A DNA stretch of 23,845 nucleotides from an uncultured Clostridia bacterium (lineage in GTDB: Bacteria > Bacillota > Clostridia > Oscillospirales > CAG-272). The notes beneath the pieces are model-generated. The model did not search any database. It saw only the letters and a list, made by a program, of their open reading frames with translations, and had not been told where the DNA came from. The DNA lies in contig CAMOLD010000009.1 of NCBI GenBank assembly GCA_946618395.1, forward strand, positions 1-23,845. Direction: 5' to 3'. The position numbers were made by a program, and so were the translations under genes. Within the stretch, counting starts at the first letter, position 1; each line of letters starts with the position of its first letter. Positions 15,624 through 22,880 of the stretch are shown piece after piece.

Positions 15624-15848
15624 TTATTGCTTTTTGGTCAGATAATCCACAATATCCGAAACGGTTGCAAAAGTTACCAGTTCTTCATCGGGAATCACAA
15701 TGCCGTGCTCTTCCTCAATGGTCATCAGCAGCTGGAGGATATCCAAGCTGTCGGCGCCCAGATCGTCTTTGATCTTGGATTCGGGGTGGATTTCCGATTC
15801 GTTGATTTTTAACTGCTTTGCAAGAAGTGCTTTTACTGCTTCAAACAT
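15624..15848 (-). CDS. acpP: Acyl carrier protein
   Basis: A 74-residue acidic carrier of acyl chains for fatty acid and phospholipid synthesis. The phosphopantetheine site is Ser34 in GADSLD (residues 31-36), followed by the usual helix II and III segments (LQLLMTIEEEHGIVIPDEE). It is slightly divergent from the common GADSLDTVE form. AAGAAAGGA lies upstream of the ATG. It is the last gene of the fakA-fakB-GNAT-plsX-acpP operon, 15 bases after plsX. Because PlsX uses acyl-ACP, the pairing is functional, but it may be a dedicated second ACP rather than the main one of the cell. Confidence 0.95.
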   Translation of the reverse strand: MFEAVKALLAKQLKINESEIHPESKIKDDLGADSLDILQLLMTIEEEHGIVIPDEELVTFATVSDIVDYLTKKQ

Positions 15849-15863
15849 GGTGCTTTTCCTTTC

Positions 15864-16874
15864 TTATTCCACTTCGCATTGTGCGAGCGTATTTTCAAGC
15901 TGTTCGTTCAAATTGTTTTTCAGCATTGCGTATGCTTGATCCACGCATTTGAAAACGGCATATTCATCGCTGGAACCGTGCCCTTTGACAACAATTTTTT
16001 CAATGCCCAAAAGCACGCTGCCGCCGTAGTTCTGGTAGTTCATAAACTCTTTTTCCTCGGCAAACATCTTTTTCATAAAAAGCGCGCCGATTTTGTATCT
16101 CGTTTTGGAATAAATATCGGTTTTGATTTTTTTCAGGAGCGTGAGCGCCGTCCCCTCGGTGGTTTTGACAAGGATGTTGCCCGAAAAACCGTCGCAAACC
16201 ACCAAATCATATTTGCCCGAGAGCAAATCGCGCCCCTCCATGTTGCCAACAAAGTTGACGAAAGGACAATCGCGCAACAGGGCGTAGGCGGCGCGGTGTA
16301 AATCGTCGCCTTTTTCCTCCTCGGTGCCAACGTTCAGCAATGCCGTGCGCGGGCTTTCTACGCCGAAGACGTTTTTGATATAGAGCGATCCCATCAGCGC
16401 ATACTGCAAAATCATCGCCGGGGTAACGTCCATATTGGCGCCGCTGTCGCAAATGCCAACAATTCCGCCCGTCATGGTTGGCAGAATGGGGCAGAATGCC
16501 GGGCGGCGGATGCCGCGCACTCTTCCCAGCCGCAGGGTGGAACAAGCCACCAGCGCGCCGGTAGCGCCCGTGCTGATAATGCCGTTGTAATCGTCGTTCT
16601 CGCGCAAAAGCGAGATGCCTTTGATCATGGAGCTGTCCTTTTTCAGGCGGATCGCGTCGGTTGGTTTATCGTTGCCGGTAATCACGCCGGGCGCGTGAAC
16701 AATCTCCACCCGTTGCTCGTCGTGCGCATGGGAGGAGAGGTATGCGCGAATCTCGTTCTCATCGCCAACAAAGGTGCAAAAAAGATCGTTGCGGATTTCC
16801 TGCGCCTTCAGGGCGCCGCCAATCATAGCGGGATATCCTTTGTCGCCGCCCAGGCAATCAATGATGAGCTTCAT
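15864..16874 (-). CDS. plsX: Phosphate acyltransferase PlsX
   Basis: It exchanges acyl-ACP with phosphate to give acyl-phosphate, the substrate for PlsY in phosphatidic acid synthesis; it is a peripheral membrane enzyme. The 336-residue protein has the family's N-terminus (MKLIIDCLGGDKGYPAMIGG), ISTGATGALVACSTLRLGR, ICDSGANMDVTP, LLNVGTEEEKGDDL and FVGNMEGRDLLSGKYDLVV. The length is normal. AAGAAAGGAAAG precedes the ATG. In the operon it lies between a GNAT-fold gene (19 bases upstream) and acpP, with FakA and FakB further up, so acyl-phosphate can come either from ACP or from free fatty acids. Confidence 0.96.
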   Translation of the reverse strand: MKLIIDCLGGDKGYPAMIGGALKAQEIRNDLFCTFVGDENEIRAYLSSHAHDEQRVEIVHAPGVITGNDKPTDAIRLKKDSSMIKGISLLRENDDYNGIISTGATGALVACSTLRLGRVRGIRRPAFCPILPTMTGGIVGICDSGANMDVTPAMILQYALMGSLYIKNVFGVESPRTALLNVGTEEEKGDDLHRAAYALLRDCPFVNFVGNMEGRDLLSGKYDLVVCDGFSGNILVKTTEGTALTLLKKIKTDIYSKTRYKIGALFMKKMFAEEKEFMNYQNYGGSVLLGIEKIVVKGHGSSDEYAVFKCVDQAYAMLKNNLNEQLENTLAQCEVE

Positions 16875-16893
16875 ATGCCGTGCTTTCCTTTCT

Positions 16894-18015
16894 TTATTTC
16901 AGCTTTTTCACATACGAGCGGCGAACCTTGTGCCGCTCGGCGCGGAAGCGCTTCCATTGATTGAGAATGGCGTGGTTGTATTCCAGGTTGAGGTTGGTTT
17001 CGGCATATTTGACGCCCTTCGTGTGCAGAATGCGCATAAGTCCTGCCGAAACGACCGCCGAAATGCCGCGGTTGAGGTATTCGGGCGCCACGGCAATTAA
17101 CCCAAGGTCAATAATTTCCGGGTGCTTGATGGCGCGCAAAAGCCGCACCAGCGCAGCGGGAGTCAGGCGGCCGCCCGATTTTTGCACCGCTTTTGCAATG
17201 GAGGGGAAGCAAAGCCCCAGGCAAACAATGCGGTCGTTCTTGTCCAGCACAACCACAACGTGCTCCTTGTTGATGATGAGCTTGAAGTTGGCAATCATCA
17301 TCTTTTTCATGCGGTCGGTAAAGGGAACGGTGCCGTAAAGCCCCTCGTAGGCGGTGTCCAGCAGTTCAAAGAACCCGTCGGCATAGCGCTTCAAAAAATC
17401 GCCGGTGCTTTTTGCTTCGCCAATATGAAGGTCATAGCGCTTCAAAACAAAGTCGGCGGTTTTTTGCAGGGTCTCGTCCTCCCCTTCGGGCAGGTAGAGC
17501 TTGCTTTCAAACCAGTCCACTTCTTTTTCGTAGCCCAGTGCCTCGATGTGTTCGGCATAGTAGGGGGCGTTATACTGCTCTTCAAAGGTGGAAAGCTGGT
17601 CAAACCCTTCAATCAGCAATCCTTCGCGTTCCAAATCGGAGTAGCCGAGCGGACCGCAAATCGTATCCATTCCAAGTCCGCGCGCCCATGTTTCAACCGC
17701 ATCAAAGAGCGCCTGCGAAACGCGGCGGTCATCAATCGTGTCAAAACGGGTAAACCGCACCCGCTTTTCGCCGCTTTTTTCGTTGCTTGCCCGCTGTAAA
17801 ATCCCCTGGATTCTGCCAACGGGTTTTCCATCCTCATAGGCAAGGTAAAAAACGCTTTCACAGTTATCGTTGTAAACGTAGTCGGGGCGGAACATCTTTT
17901 TTTCATCCCCGTAGAGCGGCGGGACAAAGCAATCGTTCCCGCGATACAAATTCAAAGGGAATTCAATAAATTCTTTAATCTGCTTTTTTGTCTTGACTTC
18001 CTGAATTTCAATCAT
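16894..18015 (-). CDS. Large GNAT-fold acyltransferase, YghO/bacterial ceramide synthase-like
   Basis: A 373-residue cytoplasmic protein. The start (FIEFPLNLYRGNDCFVPPLYGDE, split at residues 17-38), the VGRIQGIL strand (66-73), GPLGYSDLEREGLLIEGFD (121-139) and YNAPYYAEHIEALGYEKEVDW (148-168 region) match my memory of the long GNAT family that includes E. coli YghO and Caulobacter bCerS. A second half has the acyl-CoA site-like VAPEYLNRGIS (309-319) and NLEYNHAILNQWKRF (343-357). Length is far above the 150 residues of a simple GNAT. GAGGTAAAGCG overlaps the upstream stop, so it is translationally coupled to fakB (9 bases). Its place between FakB and PlsX suggests an acyl transfer using long chains; that is inference, and the acceptor is unknown. 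Confidence 0.72.
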   Translation of the reverse strand: MIEIQEVKTKKQIKEFIEFPLNLYRGNDCFVPPLYGDEKKMFRPDYVYNDNCESVFYLAYEDGKPVGRIQGILQRASNEKSGEKRVRFTRFDTIDDRRVSQALFDAVETWARGLGMDTICGPLGYSDLEREGLLIEGFDQLSTFEEQYNAPYYAEHIEALGYEKEVDWFESKLYLPEGEDETLQKTADFVLKRYDLHIGEAKSTGDFLKRYADGFFELLDTAYEGLYGTVPFTDRMKKMMIANFKLIINKEHVVVVLDKNDRIVCLGLCFPSIAKAVQKSGGRLTPAALVRLLRAIKHPEIIDLGLIAVAPEYLNRGISAVVSAGLMRILHTKGVKYAETNLNLEYNHAILNQWKRFRAERHKVRRSYVKKLK

Positions 18016-18024
18016 CGCTTTACC

Positions 18025-18894
18025 TCATCTGTGCGTTGCGTGGAAGCAAAGACCAATGCAGTTGGGGCCGCAATGGCTTCCAATTGTGGGGTTGACGGGG
18101 GAAAGCTCAATGTCAATATCCTTGCCAAAGCGGGTCCGGATTTCGGCAATGACCTCGGCGGCAAGGTCCGGGCAGTCGGTGTGCGCAACCAGAATGCGGT
18201 GGTCGGCAACGCTGTCGCCCAGGGTTTCCATGCGGGAAAGGAGGTTTTCAATCGCTTTCTTTCTGCCTTTCTCTTTGCCAATGCTCACCATCTTGCCGTC
18301 GTCGCCGATGTAGATGATGGGGCGGATTCCCAAAAGGGTTCCCATAATGCCGGCAAGACCGCTGACTCTGCCGCTGTGCTTAAAGAAGCGCAAATCGTCG
18401 GCAAAGAAGTAGAGTGCCACATGGTCCACCTCTTTGGTCGCCGTTTCAACAATTTCGCGCGCGCTCATGCCGGATTTGTAAAGATCACCAACCAAGCGGA
18501 CGGTGTAAAGACAGCCGATGGAGATATGCTTGGTGTCAATGGAATAGAACTCTCTTGCGGGATATTTTTCCTTCAGCTCCGCCACTGCCTGATCCATCGC
18601 GTCAAACGAGGCGCTCATGGCTCTGGAAAAGTGAACGTAGAGAATGTCGTTGCCGGCGGCAAAAACCGGTTCGAAGTAGGAAAGATAGACCTCGCTGCTG
18701 ACGGCGCTGGTGTTGGGAATGGTGCCGGAACGAAGAACATCGTAAAAGGCGTGGTCGTCAAATTTCTTAAAATCCACGTAAGGGTAGGTCGTCTTTCCTT
18801 CAATGCTGTAAGGCATGCTGATCAGGTTGTAGCCGTATTCCTCGGCAATCTTTGGGGTAACGTCGCAATCGGTGTCGGTAAAGAGCACAAGCAT
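18025..18894 (-). CDS. fakB: DegV family fatty-acid-binding protein (FakB)
   Basis: A 289-residue DegV protein that binds a fatty acid and presents it to the FakA kinase. The N-terminal strand (VLFTDTDCDVTP), IPNTSAVSS (residues 59-67, the family's TS loop that contacts the acyl carboxylate), HFSRAMSASFD (88-98), and RVSGLAGIMGTLLGIRPII are typical. It ends with a Cys/His-rich tail (HCGPNCIGLCFHATHR). GGAGG lies at 18902-18906 just before the ATG. It follows fakA by 25 bases. Which fatty acids it prefers cannot be told. Confidence 0.88.
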   Translation of the reverse strand: MLVLFTDTDCDVTPKIAEEYGYNLISMPYSIEGKTTYPYVDFKKFDDHAFYDVLRSGTIPNTSAVSSEVYLSYFEPVFAAGNDILYVHFSRAMSASFDAMDQAVAELKEKYPAREFYSIDTKHISIGCLYTVRLVGDLYKSGMSAREIVETATKEVDHVALYFFADDLRFFKHSGRVSGLAGIMGTLLGIRPIIYIGDDGKMVSIGKEKGRKKAIENLLSRMETLGDSVADHRILVAHTDCPDLAAEVIAEIRTRFGKDIDIELSPVNPTIGSHCGPNCIGLCFHATHR

Positions 18895-18919
18895 GATAAA
18901 ATCCTCCGGCTTTTATTTT

Positions 18920-20581
18920 TTATTCAAGAACCAAAATATAATCAAAAACAGGCTGACCGCCGTCAATCATAATGATCTCGGTGGACTTATATTTTTCGGA
19001 AAGCGCGTCATAAAGCGCTTTGGTTTCAGCTTCGTCCACGGCTTCTCCGCAAATCAAGAGCAGAATGTCGTAGTCGCCGGCGGAAAGGCTTTCGGCAAGC
19101 GCAAGGGTTGCCGCCGTGCGGTCTGGAAAGTCCACAAGAATACGGCCGTCCGAAAATCCGATGAAGTCATCTTTCACAACCTTAACGCCGTCTTTTTCGG
19201 TGTCGCGCACGGCGCGCGAGATCTGACCGGTCACAACGTTTGCCACGGCTTGGGCAAGCTCTTCGGCAAGCTTTTCGGCGTCGGGCTCCTCGGTGTCCAT
19301 AATGGAAATTGCCGCATACCCCTCGCCAATGGTATGCGTTGGAATCACGCGCACCTCGGCGCTTTCGCAAAGCTTTGCCGCCTGTTGCGCCGTCAGAATG
19401 ACGTTGCCGTTGTTGGGGAAGACGAAAATGGTTTCGGCATTGATATCCTCAAAAGCGTGCAGCAAATCCTGCGCGCTGGGGTTCATGCTTTGTCCGCCGT
19501 CAACAACCGCGTCACAGCCAAGCGAGGTAAAGGTGCTTTTAATTCCTTCGCCCGCCGCAACGGCAACAACGCCGTAACGTTTCTTTTTGCCTTTTTTTGC
19601 GCGCAGGGGAGCGGCAAAGCGGTTTTCAATGTTCGCGCCGCTGTGTTGAAGCGTCATGTTTTCAATTTTCAGCTTCAAAAATTCCCCGTATTGTTGCGCA
19701 TTGTTCAAAATGTCGCCCGGTTTTTCGGTGTGGACGTGAACTTTGAGAACGCTGCCGTTCCGGAAGGCAACTACCGAATCGCCAACTGAATTGAGGTAGG
19801 CGATATAAGAATCCAAATCAAAATGTTCAATGTCGGTTTTGGCGTTTTGCAGGCGCAGCAAAAACTCGGTGCAGTAGCCGTATAAAAGCTCGCTGTCCTC
19901 GGTGAACAGGGAAAAATCTGTTTCCGCCTCTTTTTGCGGTTCGTTGCGGGAGCCGGAAGCAAAAATGCCGCTGAGCGCATTTTTCATACCTTCTATGATA
20001 TAGAGCAATCCCGCGCCGCCGCTGTCCACAACGCCGGCCTCCTTCAAAACAGCCAAAAGCTCCGGTGTGCGGTCAAGCGAGCGTTGAAGCTCGGCGGAAA
20101 AATCGTTGAAATAACTTTCCAACGTGCTGGAAGGGGAAAGGCGTTCCGCGGCATAAGCCGAGGCGTCTTTCAGAACGGTGAGAATGGTGCCCTCAACCGG
20201 GACCGAAACGGCGCCATACGCCTCCTTAACGCCGTTTTGGAAAGCGGCGGAAAGATCGGTTGCGGTTGCCTCCTCTTTGCCGGAAAAACTTTCGGCAATG
20301 CCGAAAAAGATGCGGGAAAGAATGACCCCCGAGTTTCCGCGCGCACCAAAGAGCATGCCGCGCGCGGCGGTTTTTGCGGCGTCATCCAGCGAGGAGGGTG
20401 CCTCGTCATGGAATTGGGAAGCGCCGGCGTCAATGGTCATATACATATTGTCGCCGGTATCTCCATCGGGAATGGGAAAAACGTTCAAATCATTGACCAC
20501 AGTGCGATATTCATACAAATACGCCGCGCCGTTCCGAATCATTTGAACGAAGAGCGCGCCGTTGATAGCGGTAGTGTTCAT
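18920..20581 (-). CDS. fakA: Fatty acid kinase FakA (DAK2/DhaL domain, YloV type)
   Basis: It phosphorylates FakB-bound fatty acids with ATP to acyl-phosphate. The 553-residue protein has the DhaL kinase domain (about 1-200) with the metal-binding motif FPIPDGDTGDN (residues 35-45) and FGARGNSGVILSR (78-90), a middle domain with GTEFLL-type strands, and a C-terminal DegV-like region containing FVFPNNGNVILTA. A lysine-rich linker (AKKGKKKRYG) precedes that part. Length is normal for YloV/FakA. The ribosome site is GGGGG six bases before ATG 20581. It is the first gene of the lipid operon; its promoter is at 20660-20688. Confidence 0.93.
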   Translation of the reverse strand: MNTTAINGALFVQMIRNGAAYLYEYRTVVNDLNVFPIPDGDTGDNMYMTIDAGASQFHDEAPSSLDDAAKTAARGMLFGARGNSGVILSRIFFGIAESFSGKEEATATDLSAAFQNGVKEAYGAVSVPVEGTILTVLKDASAYAAERLSPSSTLESYFNDFSAELQRSLDRTPELLAVLKEAGVVDSGGAGLLYIIEGMKNALSGIFASGSRNEPQKEAETDFSLFTEDSELLYGYCTEFLLRLQNAKTDIEHFDLDSYIAYLNSVGDSVVAFRNGSVLKVHVHTEKPGDILNNAQQYGEFLKLKIENMTLQHSGANIENRFAAPLRAKKGKKKRYGVVAVAAGEGIKSTFTSLGCDAVVDGGQSMNPSAQDLLHAFEDINAETIFVFPNNGNVILTAQQAAKLCESAEVRVIPTHTIGEGYAAISIMDTEEPDAEKLAEELAQAVANVVTGQISRAVRDTEKDGVKVVKDDFIGFSDGRILVDFPDRTAATLALAESLSAGDYDILLLICGEAVDEAETKALYDALSEKYKSTEIIMIDGGQPVFDYILVLE

Positions 20582-20613
20582 GAAATACCCCCGAAAGTTA
20601 TCGTTTGTTCCAG

Positions 20614-20647
20614 TGGCAAAACGCTGTGTGTTCGACGCATTTCGCCA
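20614..20647 (-). promoter_or_regulatory. Stem-loop at the 5' end of the fakA transcript
   Basis: In the minus-strand transcript TGGCGAAATGC (20647-20637) pairs with GCGTTTTGCCA (20624-20614): 11 pairs, two of them G-U, around a 12-base loop. It starts only a few bases after the expected transcription start. It may be an RNA stabiliser, or a DNA operator. Confidence 0.45.
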
Positions 20648-20659
20648 ATCTAATTTTAT

Positions 20660-20688
20660 ATTATATCATACATTTATATAAAAGTCAA
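20660..20688 (-). promoter_or_regulatory. Promoter of the fakA-acpP operon
   Basis: On the minus strand TTGACT (20688-20683) and TATAAT (20665-20660) are 17 bases apart, with TGA before the -10. The start codon is about 80 bases downstream. Confidence 0.85.
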
Positions 20689-20765
20689 TTCTTTTTTACT
20701 TGCGAAAATTTGCATGGAATTTCATGCCAACCATGCACCAACGATTGTAAAAAATATTGACCGCA

Positions 20766-20788
20766 AATTTGAGAAATATTCTCAAATT
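20766..20788 (+). promoter_or_regulatory. Palindromic operator 1 of the metal-type ABC operon
   Basis: A 23-bp palindrome, AATTTGAGAA (20766-20775), ATA centre, TTCTCAAATT (20779-20788), ends 3 bases before the -35. The core TGAGAAATATTCTCA resembles a 7-1-7 Fur/Zur/PerR-family box, and also the TGAA-n6-TTCA class bound by ArsR/SmtB proteins. Confidence 0.7.
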
Positions 20789-20791
20789 CTA

Positions 20792-20820
20792 TTGACAAAA
20801 GGAGAGAAGTGTGATAAAAT
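20792..20820 (+). promoter_or_regulatory. Promoter P1 of the metal-type ABC operon
   Basis: TTGACA (20792-20797) and TAAAAT (20815-20820) are 17 bases apart with TGA before the -10. It lies between operators 1 and 2. Confidence 0.8.
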
Positions 20821-20833
20821 TCTGTTTGACTGA

Positions 20834-20856
20834 AAAATGAGAAATATTCTCAAATT
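20834..20856 (+). promoter_or_regulatory. Palindromic operator 2 of the metal-type ABC operon
   Basis: The same element as operator 1: AAAATGAGAA (20834-20843), ATA, TTCTCAAATT (20847-20856). The right arm and centre are identical; the left arm differs at two places. It covers about +8 to +30 of the P1 transcript. A degenerate half-site, AATTTGAGAG, follows at 20890-20899. Confidence 0.7.
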
Positions 20857-20918
20857 TGATATTTTGAAGCCGTATAATTCGGAAAATGCAATTTGAGAGA
20901 AATTTTGCGGCAAAAACC

Positions 20919-20948
20919 ATTGCATTGCCAAGGCAAATGCAATATAAT
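20919..20948 (+). promoter_or_regulatory. Possible second promoter P2 with internal inverted repeat
   Basis: TTGCAT (20920-20925) and TATAAT (20943-20948) are 17 bases apart. The spacer holds TTGCC-AA-GGCAA (20925-20936), extended by ATTGCAT and ATGCAAT on either side with one base unpaired. The gene starts 45 bases later. Confidence 0.45.
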
Positions 20949-20992
20949 AGTCTTAATGGCAGATATTTTGTAAGGGAAAAGGGAACCATGCT

Positions 20993-21658
20993 ATGATTAC
21001 AACAAAAAATCTTTCCATGCAATTTAAAAACGAAGCGGTCATTCATTATCAAGACCTGACTTTTGAAACGGGAAAATCCTATATTCTCCTGGGGGCTTCC
21101 GGCTGTGGAAAATCAACCCTCCTCAATATGATTGCCGGTGTCCTGACGCCGACCGCCGGGGAGATCTATTTGGATGACGTGCAGGTATCTTCGCTTTCTC
21201 AACACCAAAAGGACAAGCTCCGCATTCATCGAATCGGATATATCTACCAGGATTTCAAATTGATACCGGATATGAGCGTTTTGGATAACATCCGCATTTT
21301 GAACATAGAGGGAATTGATACTTCAAAGGCGGAATCGCTTTTGGAAACGCTTGGAATCGGGGATAAAAAGAATAAAAAAATCCGCAATTTGTCGGGCGGG
21401 GAAAAGCAACGCGTGGCGGTTGTCCGTGCGCTGGTCAAAGACCCGGACATCATTTTGGCGGACGAGCCGACGGGAAACCTGAACTTCAAAATCGGCGAAC
21501 AGGTGGTGGAGGAACTTTGCCGTGCCGCAAAAGGGAAGACGCTGATTGTTGTTTCGCATGATGAAAGGCTGATCCCGTTTTTCGACGTTTCCATTGATAT
21601 GAACGAAATTACGGGAAACAACGAAAATTCCGGGAAAGAAGGTGATGCGGTATGTTAA
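20993..21658 (+). CDS. ABC transporter ATPase, MacB/LolD type
   Basis: A 221-residue cytoplasmic ATPase that drives the FtsX-type permease encoded next. Walker A GASGCGKST (residues 34-42), Q86 in YIYQDF, signature LSGGE (133-137), Walker B IILADE (153-158) followed by PTGNLN, and switch His189 are all present; PTGNL is typical of the LolD/FtsE/MacB group. ATG 20993 has AAGGGAA 7 bases upstream; the ATG at 20988 opens only two codons before a stop. The stop overlaps the permease start by 7 bases (21652-21658), indicating coupled translation and a fixed complex. These enzymes usually act as mechanotransmitters rather than importers. Confidence 0.93.
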   Translation: MITTKNLSMQFKNEAVIHYQDLTFETGKSYILLGASGCGKSTLLNMIAGVLTPTAGEIYLDDVQVSSLSQHQKDKLRIHRIGYIYQDFKLIPDMSVLDNIRILNIEGIDTSKAESLLETLGIGDKKNKKIRNLSGGEKQRVAVVRALVKDPDIILADEPTGNLNFKIGEQVVEELCRAAKGKTLIVVSHDERLIPFFDVSIDMNEITGNNENSGKEGDAVC

Positions 21659-22860
21659 AGTTTGCGCTAAAAAATCTTGCCGTCAAAAAAGTGCAAAGTA
21701 TCCTCATTGTTCTTTCTATTCTAATTTCTGCCGGTGTGGCGGTTTTGGCATATAACGTTTCCACACAGGTTGAGAAAGGCATTACCGGCACCGCCGGCTA
21801 TTATTCCGCAATTGTGGGGCCTTCGGGTAGCCAGACGCAACTTGCAATGAACACCATGTATTTTACCGACGCCCCGCTGGGAACCATTCCATACCGCGTT
21901 GTCAACGATTTGGAAATGGATTCCCGCGTAACGCAGGCAATCCCGTTTGCCATGGCGGATAGCTATAACGGGTATTCCATTGTGGGAACAACGCCGGCGT
22001 ATCTGAGTGGCAAAAATGTAAAATCCGGCGACCTGTTCCAGGCGTCCGGACATTATGAGGTCGTTGTCGGGTCCACCGTTGCCGACGTTTGCAATTTGAA
22101 AATCGGGGACGAAATTTACACGTCGCATTCCGCCGGGGAGGCGCACAAAACCCCGTTTGTGGTGGTCGGAATTCTCGAAAAAACGGGAACGGTTTATGAT
22201 AAAACCGTTTTTACACAGCTCAAATCCATTTGGGATGTGCATGAAGAGGAAGAACATGACCACGAAGAACACGAGGAAGAGCACGACCACGAGGAAATGG
22301 ACGGCATGGTGTGCGCGGTTTTGGTGCGCACCCAAAATCCTTCCTATGCCATGACGCTGGTCAACGATTATAACGGCAAAATTGTCACCACCGAGGAGGG
22401 AAAGTCCTATTCGCTGCAAGCCATCGAACCAATGGCAACGGTGCGCGAAGTTCTGAACGATGCCAATCAAACCAAATATATCGTATTCGTTTTGTGCGGC
22501 GTCATTCTGGTAATGAACTTTGCCATCATCGGAATCATCACGCTTTTGAACACCTACCATGCAAAAAAAGAGATTGCGCTCATGCGCCTGATTGGCATCA
22601 GCACGGGCAAAATCAACCTTTTGTATCTGCTTCAAAATTTGCTTTTGGGGTTGGTTGCCGTTGGCGCGGCGTTTGCGTTTTCAAGGATTTGCCTGGCGTT
22701 CATGGGGGATTTCGTTTCCAATATGGGCGTTGTGCTCCATGTCGGCGGCGTTTATTGGCCGGAAATCTTTATTTTGCTTGGCGTTTTGGCGGTCAGCGTT
22801 TTGCCAACGACAATTTGGACAGCGCTCATGGCAAGACGGGACAGCGCAGGGAACGATTGA
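21652..22860 (+). CDS. FtsX/MacB-type ABC permease with histidine-rich extracellular loop
   Basis: A 402-residue membrane protein with the four-helix MacB layout: one helix near residues 13-35, a long extracellular domain (about 40-275), and three C-terminal helices near 282-305, 325-350 and 370-393. The extracellular domain contains a low-complexity stretch, residues 197-217 (HEEEEHDHEEHEEEHDHEE), with six His among Glu and Asp, suited to binding zinc or another divalent metal. MacB permeases normally lack it. I recall His-rich loops in proteobacterial permeases of the zinc-responsive PA4063-PA4066 type. The ribosome site GAAGG lies inside the ATPase gene. Direct metal transport is unlikely for this fold; action on an envelope protein or metallophore is more plausible, but unproven. 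Confidence 0.9.
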   Translation: MLKFALKNLAVKKVQSILIVLSILISAGVAVLAYNVSTQVEKGITGTAGYYSAIVGPSGSQTQLAMNTMYFTDAPLGTIPYRVVNDLEMDSRVTQAIPFAMADSYNGYSIVGTTPAYLSGKNVKSGDLFQASGHYEVVVGSTVADVCNLKIGDEIYTSHSAGEAHKTPFVVVGILEKTGTVYDKTVFTQLKSIWDVHEEEEHDHEEHEEEHDHEEMDGMVCAVLVRTQNPSYAMTLVNDYNGKIVTTEEGKSYSLQAIEPMATVREVLNDANQTKYIVFVLCGVILVMNFAIIGIITLLNTYHAKKEIALMRLIGISTGKINLLYLLQNLLLGLVAVGAAFAFSRICLAFMGDFVSNMGVVLHVGGVYWPEIFILLGVLAVSVLPTTIWTALMARRDSAGND

Positions 22861-22880
22861 TTTGAGAGAGGTGCATTGCT

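Noticed and set aside
20988..20996. ATG CTA TGA mini-frame just before the ABC ATPase gene
   Set aside because: Two codons only, overlapping the real start at 20993; probably chance, although it could in principle hinder initiation.
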